A DNA stretch of 64,000 nucleotides, from positions 112,536 to 176,535 of the forward strand of contig NZ_JAVRIC010000006.1 in assembly GCF_031846245.1 (NCBI RefSeq), written 5' to 3'. Each line of letters begins with the position of its first letter. Positions within the stretch are counted from its first letter, which is position 1. The notes beneath the pieces were generated by a model, which was not told the DNA's origin, did not search any database, and saw only the letters and a program-made list of their open reading frames with translations. The translations under genes and the position numbers were made by a program. This document shows positions 9,040 to 17,709 of this stretch, piece by piece. The stretch comes from Banduia mediterranea (GTDB taxonomy: Bacteria; Pseudomonadota; Gammaproteobacteria; Nevskiales; Nevskiaceae).

Positions 9040-9943
9040 GAATCGCGACTTCGGCGAGCAATTGCGCGGCGCTCGGTGCCGCGACGCCACTGGTCTTGGC
9101 CACCAGGCGGTGCTCGACCACGGCCGCGAATACCGCCTGCACGTCTTCCGGTACCACGCCATTGCGCCCGTCGAGCAGCGCCCAGGCCTGCGCCGCGCGG
9201 CGCAGCGCCAGCCCGCCGCGCGGCGATAGGCCGTGACGCAGGCCGCCGTGTTCGCGCGTGTGCTGCACCAGCGCGAGCAGATAGTCGACCAGGGCCGGGC
9301 TGGTCCGGACTTCTCGAACGCGTGCCTGCAGCTTGAGCAGGCTCTCGGTGTCGAGCACGGCGCGGATGTCGTCGACCAGATCGCGGCGCTCGCCGCCGGC
9401 CAGCAGCTCGCGTTCCGCTGCCTGCGGCGGGTAGCCCAGCGAAATCCGCATCAGGAAGCGGTCAAGCTGTGATTCGGGCAGGGGAAATGTACCGATCTGA
9501 AACAGCGGGTTCTGGGTGGCAACCACGAAGAACGGTGAAGGCAGGGCGCGGGTTTCACCCTCGACGGTCACCTGGCGCTCCTCCATCGCTTCCAGCAAGG
9601 CCGACTGGGTCTTGGGGCTGGCCCGATTGACTTCGTCGGCCAGCACCAGTTGCGAGAAGATCGGACCCGGATGGAAGCGGAATGTGCCTTGTTGCGGCTC
9701 GAAGATCGAGACACCGAGGATGTCGGCCGGCAACAGGTCGCTGGTGAACTGCAAGCGTTGGAACTGCAGGCCCAGGGTCTGCGCCAGGCTGAGCGCCAAG
9801 GTGGTCTTGCCGACACCCGGAATGTCTTCCACCAGCAGATGGCCGCGTGCCAGGAAGCAGGCCAGGGCGAGACGGATCTGTCCGGGCTTGCCGAGCATGA
9901 TGCTGCCGATGGCGTCCAGCGCCGGTTTCAGTTCAGGGTGCAT
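9035..9943 (-). CDS. MoxR family AAA+ ATPase
   Basis: 302-aa cytoplasmic AAA+ ATPase of the MoxR class, of normal length. Walker A is EDIPGVGKTTLA (about residues 38-49), Walker B is LVLADEVNRA (about 93-102), sensor 1 is the ATQNP stretch (about 134-138), and a C-terminal lid follows (GLSPRGGLALRRAAQAWALL). MoxR ATPases act as chaperones with DUF58 and VWA proteins. First gene of the operon with DUF58 and the transglutaminase gene; the promoter should lie in the 120-bp gap (9944-10063) shared with the divergent patatin gene. Confidence 0.93.
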   Translation of the reverse strand: MHPELKPALDAIGSIMLGKPGQIRLALACFLARGHLLVEDIPGVGKTTLALSLAQTLGLQFQRLQFTSDLLPADILGVSIFEPQQGTFRFHPGPIFSQLVLADEVNRASPKTQSALLEAMEERQVTVEGETRALPSPFFVVATQNPLFQIGTFPLPESQLDRFLMRISLGYPPQAAERELLAGGERRDLVDDIRAVLDTESLLKLQARVREVRTSPALVDYLLALVQHTREHGGLRHGLSPRGGLALRRAAQAWALLDGRNGVVPEDVQAVFAAVVEHRLVAKTSGVAAPSAAQLLAEVAIP

Positions 9944-10063
9944 TTAACGCATTTGATCGGATTTGGGGCTGAGTTTACCTGTCGAACGGCTTGCGTCTGT
10001 GCTTGTGGCCGTTGCTGCGCATGCGTCAACATACCGGTCGTTCAAATATTTCGGAGTTGCCGC

Positions 10064-11581
10064 ATGGATCGAATTTCGCGGGAATGCGAGCAAGCCATGC
10101 GTCATGCGCTGGACTATCGCACCTGGCGCGATGCCGCAGCCGAGCTCGACCGGCGCGAGGGCCGCGACGAGTGGAAGGAAGACGAGACCTCGCAGGACTA
10201 TGACTGGCGCCTGGTGCGTAGCCGGCTCAAGCACTTGCGCCAGATGCGTGGTGATCGCGATGTGCGCCAACTGGTTCACCACCTGCGTCAGGGCCTGCAC
10301 TGGAATCTGGCCAACATCGGCAATCCGCGCCTGTACTCGTATTCGCGGGTCGGCACCAAGCATCTGATTCATGACTACGTGGCCGAGGTCACCGGCGTTC
10401 TCGAATACCTGGCCGACAATGAATTCGAGGATTTCCCGTATCACGAGAAGCTGAAATTCTTTCATGAGGTGGCCTTGTCCTACGGCCGTTCCGCTCTACT
10501 GCTGTCGGGCGGGGCGACCCTGGGGCTGTTCCACGTCGGCGTGGTCAAGGCGCTGTATCTGGAGGATGCGATGCCGCTGGTGCTGAGCGGCTCCAGTGCG
10601 GGTTCCGTGGTGGCGGCGGCGGTGGGTACGCGCAAACCGACCGAGGTCGAAGAGCTGCTGGATCCGGAGACCTCGTACTACCGGTTCTGGCGCGCCCTTG
10701 GTTTGGCGCAGATGCTCAAGCGTCGCACCGTCATGGACCCCGTGCAGATTCGCCGGGCGATCAACAAGAACGTGCGCGATCTCACCTTCGAAGAGGCTTT
10801 TGAAGTGTCGGGGCGTGCGATCAACATCACGGTATCGCCGGCCGGCAGCAACCAGCCGCCGCGCCTGCTCAACTATCTGACCTTCCCGTATCTGTTCGTG
10901 CGCGAGGCGGTACAGGCCTCCTGTTCGGTGCCCTTGCTGTTCCCGCCGGTGATGCTGATGAGCAGGGACGAGCACGGCGAACACCAGCCGTTCATGCCCT
11001 TGCTGAAGTGGAATGACGGTTCGCTCAAATCCGATCTGCCGGTGCTGCGTCTTCGGCGCCTGCACAACGTCAACCACTTCATCGTCAGCCAGACCAATCC
11101 GCACGTGCTGCCGTTTCTCGGCAAACAGGATCCGAGCGAGCGCCTTGGTGTGGTCGGCGGCGTGCGCGAATATGCGTTCTCCAGCGCACTGGCGCAGGCG
11201 CGCGGACTGGTCAACCTCGCTCGCGCGGTGACGCCGGTGCCGGGCATCCAGCGCAAGCTGGAAGGTTTGTCCTCGATCCTCGATCAGGACTATCGCGGCA
11301 ACGTCACGATCGTTCCGCAGCAAAGCCTGTGGCGGTACATGAAGGTCACGGCCAATCCGCGGATCGACGACGTCAAGCGGTTCATCCTGGAAGGCGAACG
11401 CGCCACCTGGTCACGGATGTCCCAGGTGAGAAACCAGATCCTGATCAGCCAGGCTCTGGACCGTTGCCTGCAGCGTCTGGAAGCGCGCCTGAGCGATCCG
11501 CAACGGGTTTCCCGCATGCCGCCGCCAGCGCCCAAACGCGACGGCGAGGGAAATCTGCGGATCGTGCGGTCGAAGCCGTGA
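10064..11581 (+). CDS. Patatin-like phospholipase with DUF3336 domain
   Basis: 505-aa lipase-type acyl hydrolase. The N-terminal domain (about residues 1-140) resembles DUF3336, which precedes the patatin domain in TGL3/SDP1-type triacylglycerol lipases (NLANIGNPRLYSYSRVGTKH). The patatin domain shows the oxyanion loop SGGATLGLFHVG (148-159), nucleophile Ser178 in SGSSAGS, and the dyad Asp318 in NDGSLKSDLP. ATG 10064 is preceded by GGAG at 10053-10056 (7-nt spacer); longer in-frame starts upstream run into the divergent moxR gene. Expected to be cytoplasmic or membrane-peripheral and to hydrolyse acylglycerols or phospholipids; the substrate is inferred from the domain combination. Confidence 0.92.
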   Translation: MDRISRECEQAMRHALDYRTWRDAAAELDRREGRDEWKEDETSQDYDWRLVRSRLKHLRQMRGDRDVRQLVHHLRQGLHWNLANIGNPRLYSYSRVGTKHLIHDYVAEVTGVLEYLADNEFEDFPYHEKLKFFHEVALSYGRSALLLSGGATLGLFHVGVVKALYLEDAMPLVLSGSSAGSVVAAAVGTRKPTEVEELLDPETSYYRFWRALGLAQMLKRRTVMDPVQIRRAINKNVRDLTFEEAFEVSGRAINITVSPAGSNQPPRLLNYLTFPYLFVREAVQASCSVPLLFPPVMLMSRDEHGEHQPFMPLLKWNDGSLKSDLPVLRLRRLHNVNHFIVSQTNPHVLPFLGKQDPSERLGVVGGVREYAFSSALAQARGLVNLARAVTPVPGIQRKLEGLSSILDQDYRGNVTIVPQQSLWRYMKVTANPRIDDVKRFILEGERATWSRMSQVRNQILISQALDRCLQRLEARLSDPQRVSRMPPPAPKRDGEGNLRIVRSKP

Positions 11582-11597
11582 ATCGAACGGCGTTTTC

Positions 11598-11835
11598 TCG
11601 CGCCAAGACGCGAAGACGCTAACAGCCATGCCGCGAGCGGCACCCCGCAGAATGAATCGCCTGCGGCATGGCCGTTGCCCTCACCCACCGCTCGCAGTCG
11701 CGAGCGGTGCTCCCTCTCCCGCAGGCGGGCGAGGGTAGCTCGGCATCACGCCGCGCGTGATTCACGTCAAGTTGAAGGCTATCAAGCAAAACGACTTCTT
11801 TGGCTTTTCTTTTTCGCCTTGGCGTCTTGGCGCGA
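11598..11835. repeat. Intergenic inverted-repeat element (MITE-like), patatin-prs gap
   Basis: The 279-bp gap between the convergent patatin and prs genes has no gene but is full of inverted repeats. The outer ends are a perfect 14-bp inverted repeat, tcgcgccaagacgc at 11598-11611 and its complement at 11822-11835. Inside are a 10-bp pair (gccatgccgc 11625-11634, gcggcatggc 11663-11672) and a ccctctcccgc / gcgggcgaggg hairpin near 11721-11745. The terminal motif and an interior AAAGCCAAAGAA motif (minus strand, about 11797-11809) recur in the element at 37591-37677. Could also end transcription of both genes. Confidence 0.65.
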
Positions 11836-11860
11836 AACCAGGCGTTTTCCGGCCTCAGCC

Positions 11861-12919
11861 TCAGTCGACGTAGAGGGAAGAAACCGATTCTTCCGCGCTG
11901 ACCCGGCGGATGGTTTCGGCAAGCAGGCCGGCGATGCGCAGCTGCCGGATCTTCGGGCAGCTGGCGGCCGAGGGTGTCAGCGGAATGGTATCGGTCACCA
12001 CCAGTTCGTCGAGTTGCGAGTTGGTGATGTTGTGCACGGCCGGCCCTGACAGCACGGCATGTGTCACGTAGGCGACCACGCGAATCGCACCCGCAGCCTT
12101 GAGCGCGCCAGCGGCCTGACCGAGCGTGCCGGCGGTATCGACCAGATCGTCGATCAATATGCAGGACTTGCCGCGCACATCCCCGATGATGTTCATCACC
12201 TTGGCTTCGTTGGGGCGCGGGCGGCGCTTGTCGATGATCGCCAGATCGGCATCGTCGAGGCGCTTGGCCAGTGCGCGCGCGCGCACTACGCCGCCGACAT
12301 CCGGCGACACCACGATCAGGTTCTCGTATTTCTGGCGCCAGATGTCGCCAAGCAGCACCGGACTGGCGTAGACATTGTCGACCGGAACGTCGAAAAAGCC
12401 CTGAATCTGGTCGGCATGCAGATCGACCGTCAATACGCGGTCGGCGCCACATTCACCGATCATGTCGGCCACCACCTTGGCCGAGATCGGCACGCGCGAG
12501 GACCGTGTGCGCCGGTCCTGACGGGCGTAGCCGAAGTAGGGAATCACCGCGGTGACGCGGCCGGCCGAAGCGCGCTTGAGCGCATCGATCATCAACAGCA
12601 GTTCCATGATGCTGTCGTTGGTCGGTGTACAGGTCGGCTGGATGATGAAGACATCCTTGCCGCGCACGTTCTCCAGAATCTCGACATAGACCTCGCCATC
12701 CGAAAAGCGGCTTACGGTGGCGTTGCCGAGCGGCGTCTTCAGATAGTTGGCGATGTCCTGCGCCAGGACCGGATTGGCATTGCCGCCGAACAGCATCAGT
12801 TGACCGTCGGTCACTTCCGGATCGGCGAGGCGCGGATTGCCCGTGGACGACAGCGACTGCGAGTTGACATGGGAAAGTGCGTTTCCCGTGGCACTCGCTA
12901 TGACTTTTTGACGGCTCAT
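11861..12919 (-). CDS. prs: Ribose-phosphate pyrophosphokinase (PRPP synthetase)
   Basis: Makes 5-phosphoribosyl-1-pyrophosphate from ribose 5-phosphate and ATP in the cytoplasm, feeding purine, pyrimidine, histidine, tryptophan and NAD synthesis. Family motifs: [32 protein letters not shown], the metal site [12 protein letters not shown], the flexible loop KRRPRPNEA and the PRPP-binding loop [13 protein letters not shown]. From ATG 12919 it has 352 aa, about 35 more than usual. A GTG at 12814 ([18 protein letters not shown]) would give the normal length, so the true start is uncertain; neither start has a clear ribosome site. It follows tRNA-Gln as in other gammaproteobacteria; rplY, usually downstream, is not found here. 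Confidence 0.96.
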   Translation of the reverse strand: MSRQKVIASATGNALSHVNSQSLSSTGNPRLADPEVTDGQLMLFGGNANPVLAQDIANYLKTPLGNATVSRFSDGEVYVEILENVRGKDVFIIQPTCTPTNDSIMELLLMIDALKRASAGRVTAVIPYFGYARQDRRTRSSRVPISAKVVADMIGECGADRVLTVDLHADQIQGFFDVPVDNVYASPVLLGDIWRQKYENLIVVSPDVGGVVRARALAKRLDDADLAIIDKRRPRPNEAKVMNIIGDVRGKSCILIDDLVDTAGTLGQAAGALKAAGAIRVVAYVTHAVLSGPAVHNITNSQLDELVVTDTIPLTPSAASCPKIRQLRIAGLLAETIRRVSAEESVSSLYVD

Positions 12920-12969
12920 GGATCAGGGGCCTTGTCGGATGCCGGAAACATCGACCACGGTGCTGGAAA

Positions 12970-13044
12970 TGGCTGGGGCGGATGGATTCGAACCATCGCA
13001 TGACGGGATCAAAACCCGTTGCCTTACCGCTTGGCTACGCCCCA
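12970..13044 (-). tRNA. tRNA-Gln (anticodon UUG)
   Basis: A 75-nt cloverleaf with an encoded CCA. The acceptor stem pairs TGGGGCG (13038-13044) with CGCCCCA (12974-12980), followed by discriminator G at 12973 and CCA at 12970-12972. The anticodon arm is ACGGG-TTTTGAT-CCCGT with anticodon TTG, and the T arm is GATGG-TTCGAAT-CCATC. The place between ispE and prs is the usual one for this tRNA in gammaproteobacteria, which supports the call. Confidence 0.96.
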
Positions 13045-13099
13045 GTAGCGGGTGCGCATTATCCGTGCTCGTGCCGTCCTGCGCCACCCCGAAATGAAC

Positions 13100-13123
13100 G
13101 AAGGGCGCCGCGCGGCGCCCTTC
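13100..13123. terminator. Perfect 24-bp palindrome, likely terminator of the Ig-like gene
   Basis: A perfectly self-complementary GC-rich palindrome centred at 13111/13112 lies between the 3' end of the Ig-like lipoprotein gene and tRNA-Gln. On the minus strand it comes about 38 nt after the stop and is followed by gttcattt, a weak T-rich tail. The hairpin is seen directly; termination is inferred. Confidence 0.55.
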
Positions 13124-13160
13124 GGATTTCACCAACCGACGGCGGGCCGTCGGATCGCCG

Positions 13161-15983
13161 CTACGGCGCCGACGGTATGGCCGCGGTTGCACAGGCGGCG
13201 TTGATCTGAACGCTCGACAAGACCGTGGCCAGGCCGGCGTGGAAAGTCAGCCGCAGCGAGTCGTAGGGCATCGTCGTCGGAATCGTCGCCAGCGCCGCGT
13301 CGCTGTCGACGTTGTCGGTGAGCTGGGCGCCGAGCAGGTCCAGCCGCAGCGGAAGGGTGTCGCCGCTGCTTTCCTGCACGATGCCGTTGAGCAGCGTGGA
13401 GACTTCGACCTGGGAACCGATTTCCGCCGTCAGCAGCACACCGGCCGGGCGGCTGATGAGGAAGCCGGCGTCGTCGCCGCCCTCGAACGGCAGTTCGTAG
13501 GCGTTGTCCGCTTGCAGCGACACCGTCACCGAGGCTTCGCCCTGCAGCAGCGCCACCGGGACCGACATGGTGGAGTAGGTGTCGAGCGGTTCATCGACGA
13601 TATTGTCGGTGTTGGACACGCTGCACAGCAGGCACACGCCGCCGGTGTCGTTGGTAACGACGGCGCCCTTCGCGGCGATCAGCTGCGTGGTGCAGGCCTG
13701 GGCATCGGTGATGACGGTGAGCGTGGCGCTGGCGTCGCGCATCGACACTTCCGGCGCGGCATCCATCTTCAGCGTGCCGGTGATGGTGGTCGTGCCGACC
13801 GCCACGCCGGTGGCGAAACCTTCGGCGTTGATGGTGGCGACCGCCGGGTCGGCGCTGCTCCAGTCGATCAGCGAGTCGTCGATGGGGCCTTCGCTGCCGT
13901 CACTGAAGCGGCCGATCAGCACGAACTCCGAGCGGCTGCCTTCGAGCACCGATTTGGTGTCCGGTTCGACCCCGATCACTGCCTCGAGATCGAACACCGG
14001 CGGCGGCAGTTCGGTGGCGCCGCAGGCCTGGTACACATCGATGCTGCTCAATGCCGTGGCCAGACCGGAATTGAACGTGAGGCGAATCGCGTTGTACGGC
14101 TTGGTGGCGGTGAAGGACAGCAGGCTGGCTTCGTCGCCGATCAGGTTCTGACCCAGCAGGTCCAGCCGCAGCGGCGTGGTATCGCCGGTGGACTCCTGTT
14201 CGGTGCTGTTGAGCAGCGTGCTGACCTGGATCTGCGACAGCAGTTCCAAGGTCAGCAGCTGTCCGTTGGGGTGGCCGACGATGAAGCCCGGCTGGGTTCC
14301 GGCGGCGAACGGCACCGCGTACGGCGGCGAGGAGCCGGCGGCCGTGGTGATGGAGCCGCCTGCGCCGAGCAGGCCGACCGGAATGGTGATCGACGCGGCG
14401 TCGGTCTGGTCGTCGTTGATGAGGTTTTCCTCGTCGTCGACCGAGCACAGCAGGCAGCCGACCGTGACATCGGAACCGACCTGGGCGCCCTCGCTGGCCA
14501 GCAGCGGAATCGAGCAGACGGCGTTGGCGATCACCAGTTGCGCGGTGGCCTCGCACATGGCGCCGGCGTCGCAGTCGGTGAGGATCGCGGTAATCGTGAC
14601 TTCGCCCTCGGCGATGCCGGTGGCGACGCCGTTGTCGTCGATGGTGGCCAGCGTGACATTGCTGCTGGACCATTCGATCTTGCTGTCGTCGATCGTCGCC
14701 TCGTTGCCGTTGTTGAAGCTGCCGATGGCCTTGAACTCGGTCGAGGTTCCCGGCACCACGCGGCCCACCGGCGGTTCCACGCGAACCAGATCGGTCAGCA
14801 CCGGCGTGCTGACGGTGACGCTGGCGCTGCCGCTGATGTCGCCGCTGCTGGCGGTGATGGCGGTGCTGCCTTCGGCCACGGCGGTGGCCGTGGTGGTGGC
14901 ACCGCTTGCGGGGTCGACGGTGACCACGGCCGTGTCCTCGGAACTCCAGCTCACGGGGTCGGCGATCAGGCGCGGCAGCGGGTCGTCGCTGTAGACGCCC
15001 ATCGCGGTGAAATCCTGTTCACCGCCGACCGGGATGTCGGCACTGTCGGGTTCGACCACGATTTGATCCAGTACCGGCGCCGTCACGGACAGCATGGCGG
15101 TGCCGACGACGTCGCCGTTGGTGGCACGGATTTCGGTCGAACCCTGGGTCACGGTATGGGCAACGCCGTTGTCCTCGTCGATGGTGGCGACCATTTCGTT
15201 CTGGCTGCTCCACTGCACGTCGACCGGGCCGGTGTTGGTGGTGCCGGCTTCGGTCATGAAGGTGCCGGTGGCGGTGAATTCGACGTTGCGGCCCAGAGGC
15301 GCGCTCGCCATTTCCGGCGTGACCGCGATCGAGGTCAGGACCGGGATGCCGTTGACCGTCAAGGTCACCGAGGCGCTGATGCCGCCGCTGGTGGCGGTGA
15401 TCGATGTGGAGCCCTCACCGACGCCGGTGGCGACGCCGCTGTTGGCGTCGACGGTGGCCACGGCCGGGTCGCCGCCGGCCCAGGTCACGTCCACGTCGTC
15501 TTCGTACGGTTCGCTGTCCGGGTTGTCCGGGTTGTCCTGGAAGGTGCCGGTGGCGGTGAAGCTGACCGTGTCGCCGATCGTGATCGTCGGGTCGGTGGGC
15601 GTGATGGTGATACTGCTCAGAGTCGGTGGCGACACGGTGACCGTGGCGGTGGCGGTGATACCGCCCTTTTTCGCGGTCACGGTGACGCTGCCGTCGTCGA
15701 CGGCGGTCAGCGTGCCTTCCCCGTCGATGGTCGCGATCGATTCGTCGCTGACGCTCCAGTTCGCGGATACCGTTTCGGTGGTGCTGTCGGGAGTGCTGTC
15801 CGGCTGGGTGGTGAACGTCCCGGTCGCCGTGAAAGTCTGGGTTTCACCAATGCGGACCGTCGCTACGGGCGGGTCGACGCTGAGGCCGGTGAGTTTGGGT
15901 GTGAAATCCGGGCTGCTGACACCGCCGCCGCAACCGGCAAGAAAAGCCGCGCACAGCACGACCGTCGTCCAGAATCCCCTCAT
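13161..15983 (-). CDS. Ig-like (BIG2-type) repeat lipoprotein with two Cys-containing modules
   Basis: 940-aa surface lipoprotein candidate: a short signal peptide ends in the lipobox LAGC (Cys18). Five bacterial Ig-like domains follow (about residues 31-117, 121-210, 215-302, 304-392, 397-485), each starting with a T-x-I/L-x-V-x-P stretch and containing TATGTF-like strands. Then comes a module of about 165 aa (490-655), a sixth Ig-like domain (666-757) and a second copy of the module (764-931). The modules share CLLCSV, QVSTLLN/EVSTLLN, PLRLDLLG and a final LTF-GLA-LSS-AC pattern, with conserved outer and inner cysteines. No enzyme domain is visible; adhesion or surface structure is an inference. 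It lies between tRNA-Gln and ispE, genes normally adjacent. A GGGAG ribosome site precedes the start. Confidence 0.85.
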   Translation of the reverse strand: MRGFWTTVVLCAAFLAGCGGGVSSPDFTPKLTGLSVDPPVATVRIGETQTFTATGTFTTQPDSTPDSTTETVSANWSVSDESIATIDGEGTLTAVDDGSVTVTAKKGGITATATVTVSPPTLSSITITPTDPTITIGDTVSFTATGTFQDNPDNPDSEPYEDDVDVTWAGGDPAVATVDANSGVATGVGEGSTSITATSGGISASVTLTVNGIPVLTSIAVTPEMASAPLGRNVEFTATGTFMTEAGTTNTGPVDVQWSSQNEMVATIDEDNGVAHTVTQGSTEIRATNGDVVGTAMLSVTAPVLDQIVVEPDSADIPVGGEQDFTAMGVYSDDPLPRLIADPVSWSSEDTAVVTVDPASGATTTATAVAEGSTAITASSGDISGSASVTVSTPVLTDLVRVEPPVGRVVPGTSTEFKAIGSFNNGNEATIDDSKIEWSSSNVTLATIDDNGVATGIAEGEVTITAILTDCDAGAMCEATAQLVIANAVCSIPLLASEGAQVGSDVTVGCLLCSVDDEENLINDDQTDAASITIPVGLLGAGGSITTAAGSSPPYAVPFAAGTQPGFIVGHPNGQLLTLELLSQIQVSTLLNSTEQESTGDTTPLRLDLLGQNLIGDEASLLSFTATKPYNAIRLTFNSGLATALSSIDVYQACGATELPPPVFDLEAVIGVEPDTKSVLEGSRSEFVLIGRFSDGSEGPIDDSLIDWSSADPAVATINAEGFATGVAVGTTTITGTLKMDAAPEVSMRDASATLTVITDAQACTTQLIAAKGAVVTNDTGGVCLLCSVSNTDNIVDEPLDTYSTMSVPVALLQGEASVTVSLQADNAYELPFEGGDDAGFLISRPAGVLLTAEIGSQVEVSTLLNGIVQESSGDTLPLRLDLLGAQLTDNVDSDAALATIPTTMPYDSLRLTFHAGLATVLSSVQINAACATAAIPSAP

Positions 15984-16238
15984 AGCCAGCTCCCTTTTGG
16001 TCCAACCAAAATCCTATTTCCGGTCTTTGTCGAAATCAGGATCGCCGGTGACACACTAGCTGATCTGCTGATTGCAACGGCGCGAGTCTAGCCAAGACCG
16101 TCCATCTCCGCCAGCGGAAATTGGCGAATTCTCATCGATTTATGTAACGAAGTGCAGACAGTTCCGAGACGCGGGCGGGTTTCTCAAACTGAACAATTCC
16201 CCGCCAGCGCCTTCGTCGGCGCAATGCGCAGTGAGTGC
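15984..16238 (-). promoter_or_regulatory. Upstream region of the Ig-like gene with a hairpin next to the ribosome site
   Basis: This 255-bp gap between ispE and the Ig-like gene holds no gene I can support. At 15995-16011 is a perfect 7-bp inverted repeat with a 3-nt loop (ttttggt-cca-accaaaa). It sits immediately before the ribosome-binding sequence (GGGAGC) of the Ig-like gene, so it could be an operator or an RNA hairpin affecting translation. Position and pairing are seen; function is inferred. I do not recognise a confident promoter. Confidence 0.4.
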
Positions 16239-17105
16239 TTATTGCACCAAATCGAGCAGCGGCGAGTGGGCCAGCCCCGGCGTGACCATGCACAGGCCGG
16301 GGCCGGACCATCGCGAACGCAGAGTTTCGGCGGCCTCGAAAGTCGAGAATTCCGCAAACACGCTGGCGCCGGTGCCGGAGAGGCGGGGCGCGGCACCGAG
16401 CCCTTGGAACTGGCGGAAAGTCTCCTCGACCGGGGGGAACAGGCGCCGCGTCACCGGTTCACAGACGTTAGTGCAGCGGCCGGCCTTGAAGTCGGCGAAA
16501 TCCACCACTGGATGGTCGCGGCGCAGAGACGCGTCGTTGAATACGGTGCCGGTATTCACGCTGCACTCGGGGCAGGCGATGACGTACCAGCTCGACGGCA
16601 GCGCCACCGGCTGCAGGATTTCGCCGACGCCCTCGGCCCAGGCATTGTGGCCACGGACGAACACCGGCACGTCGGCACCGAGTTGCAGGCCGATCGCCGC
16701 CAGCCGGTCCACCGACAGCCCCAGTTTCCATAACAGGTTGAGGGCGACCAGGGTGGTGGCGGCGTCGCTGGAGCCGCCGCCAAGGCCGGCGCCGAAAGGC
16801 AGGCGTTTGTCGATGGCGATATCGGCGCCGAGGCGGCAGCCGCTGGCGGCCTGCAGGGCGCGGGCCGCGCGCAGGCTCAGGTCGGAGGCCTCCGCGATAT
16901 CGGGCAGCGGCGTGGTACGGCGGATGCGATCGTCGTCGCGGACTCGCAGGTGCAGGCGGTCGCCCCAGTCGACGAGCCGGAACAGCGTCTGCAGCTGGTG
17001 ATAGCCGTCGGCGCGGCGACCGGTGACATGCAGAAACAGATTGAGCTTGGCCGGTGCCGGCCAGGCACTGAATCCCAGGCGCGAGCTCAAGTGCCGGGCT
17101 CCCAT
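16239..17105 (-). CDS. ispE: 4-diphosphocytidyl-2-C-methyl-D-erythritol kinase
   Basis: GHMP-family kinase of the non-mevalonate (MEP) isoprenoid pathway; phosphorylates the 2-hydroxyl of CDP-ME with ATP in the cytoplasm. 288 aa, the usual length. Visible motifs: the N-terminal PAPAKLNLFLHV with the catalytic Lys, GYHQLQTLF, the GHMP ATP loop PFGAGLGGGSSDAATTL, an Asp-containing LGADVPVFV, and the C-terminal LSGTGASVFAEF. ATG 17105 is chosen because it starts just before the conserved N-terminus and overlaps the lolB 3' end by 19 nt; longer in-frame starts lie deep within lolB. Order lolB-ispE is conserved in gammaproteobacteria and implies co-transcription. Confidence 0.96.
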   Translation of the reverse strand: MGARHLSSRLGFSAWPAPAKLNLFLHVTGRRADGYHQLQTLFRLVDWGDRLHLRVRDDDRIRRTTPLPDIAEASDLSLRAARALQAASGCRLGADIAIDKRLPFGAGLGGGSSDAATTLVALNLLWKLGLSVDRLAAIGLQLGADVPVFVRGHNAWAEGVGEILQPVALPSSWYVIACPECSVNTGTVFNDASLRRDHPVVDFADFKAGRCTNVCEPVTRRLFPPVEETFRQFQGLGAAPRLSGTGASVFAEFSTFEAAETLRSRWSGPGLCMVTPGLAHSPLLDLVQ

Positions 17106-17704
17106 TGATCCACGAGCACGCGCACCGAGAGTTCGCCCTGAGTCAGGCTGAGGCGCCGCGGCAGGTCGAAAACCGGCGCCAGCGCCGGCGCGGTGCGGTA
17201 TTCCTCGTAGTTCACGGTCCAGCCGGCCTGAGTCAGATTGCGCAGGCGCGCCTGCGCATCGAATTGAGTCTGCGCCGGCGCATTCGGCGCCGGCAGGCCG
17301 AGTATCCACCAACGCAGCTTGTCGACCGGCAGCGTCCAGCCGAGCTGACTACGCAGCGTGGCTTCGGGATCGCGGGTGACCAGGGTCTGGTCCTTGTGCC
17401 GGATCGTGGCCTGTTCCTGAGTCCCCTCGATCAATACCGCGCCGGCGCCGAACGGGCCGGAGAGTCGCAGCGAATAGTCGGCGTCACGTTGATTCCACAG
17501 CAGGTTCGCGCTTCCGGACACCGGGCCGCGCGCCGAGACGCGGCCTTCGAGCCCGAAGCTGGCGATCGCGCCGAGCGCCTGCTGGCGCGCCTGCCAGTCG
17601 GCCGGCGCCTCGCTTTGCGCAGGCCCGCCCAGCGTTGCGCAACCACTGATCAGCAGTGCGACGCCGAGAGCCAGGGCCTCGATCCAGCGGGCCGCGTGGC
17701 GCAT
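17087..17704 (-). CDS. lolB: Outer-membrane lipoprotein insertion factor LolB
   Basis: 205-aa lipoprotein that accepts lipoproteins from LolA and inserts them into the outer membrane. The signal peptide ends at lipobox LISGC (Cys22). Family features: FGLEGRVSARGPVSGSANLLW strand, YSLRLSGPFGAGAVLIEG, and LGWTLPVDKLRWWILGLPAP, which corresponds to the conserved P-V-x-x-L-x-x-W-x-x-G-x-P segment. Overlaps ispE at its 3' end; the TPR lipoprotein gene ends 5 nt upstream on the same strand, giving a tight TPR-lolB-ispE operon divergent from hemA. Confidence 0.94.
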   Translation of the reverse strand: MRHAARWIEALALGVALLISGCATLGGPAQSEAPADWQARQQALGAIASFGLEGRVSARGPVSGSANLLWNQRDADYSLRLSGPFGAGAVLIEGTQEQATIRHKDQTLVTRDPEATLRSQLGWTLPVDKLRWWILGLPAPNAPAQTQFDAQARLRNLTQAGWTVNYEEYRTAPALAPVFDLPRRLSLTQGELSVRVLVDQWEPGT

Positions 17705-17709
17705 GCGGA

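Noticed and set aside
12970..13123. tRNA-Gln as an attachment site for an island carrying the Ig-like gene
   Set aside because: No integrase and no direct repeat of the tRNA 3' end on the far side of the gene could be found, so no att site is claimed.
13239..16091. 950-codon plus-strand frame opposite the Ig-like gene
   Set aside because: Same-register antisense of a repeat protein; Gly/Arg/Asp-rich periodicity mirrors the Ig-like repeats, no domain or ribosome site.
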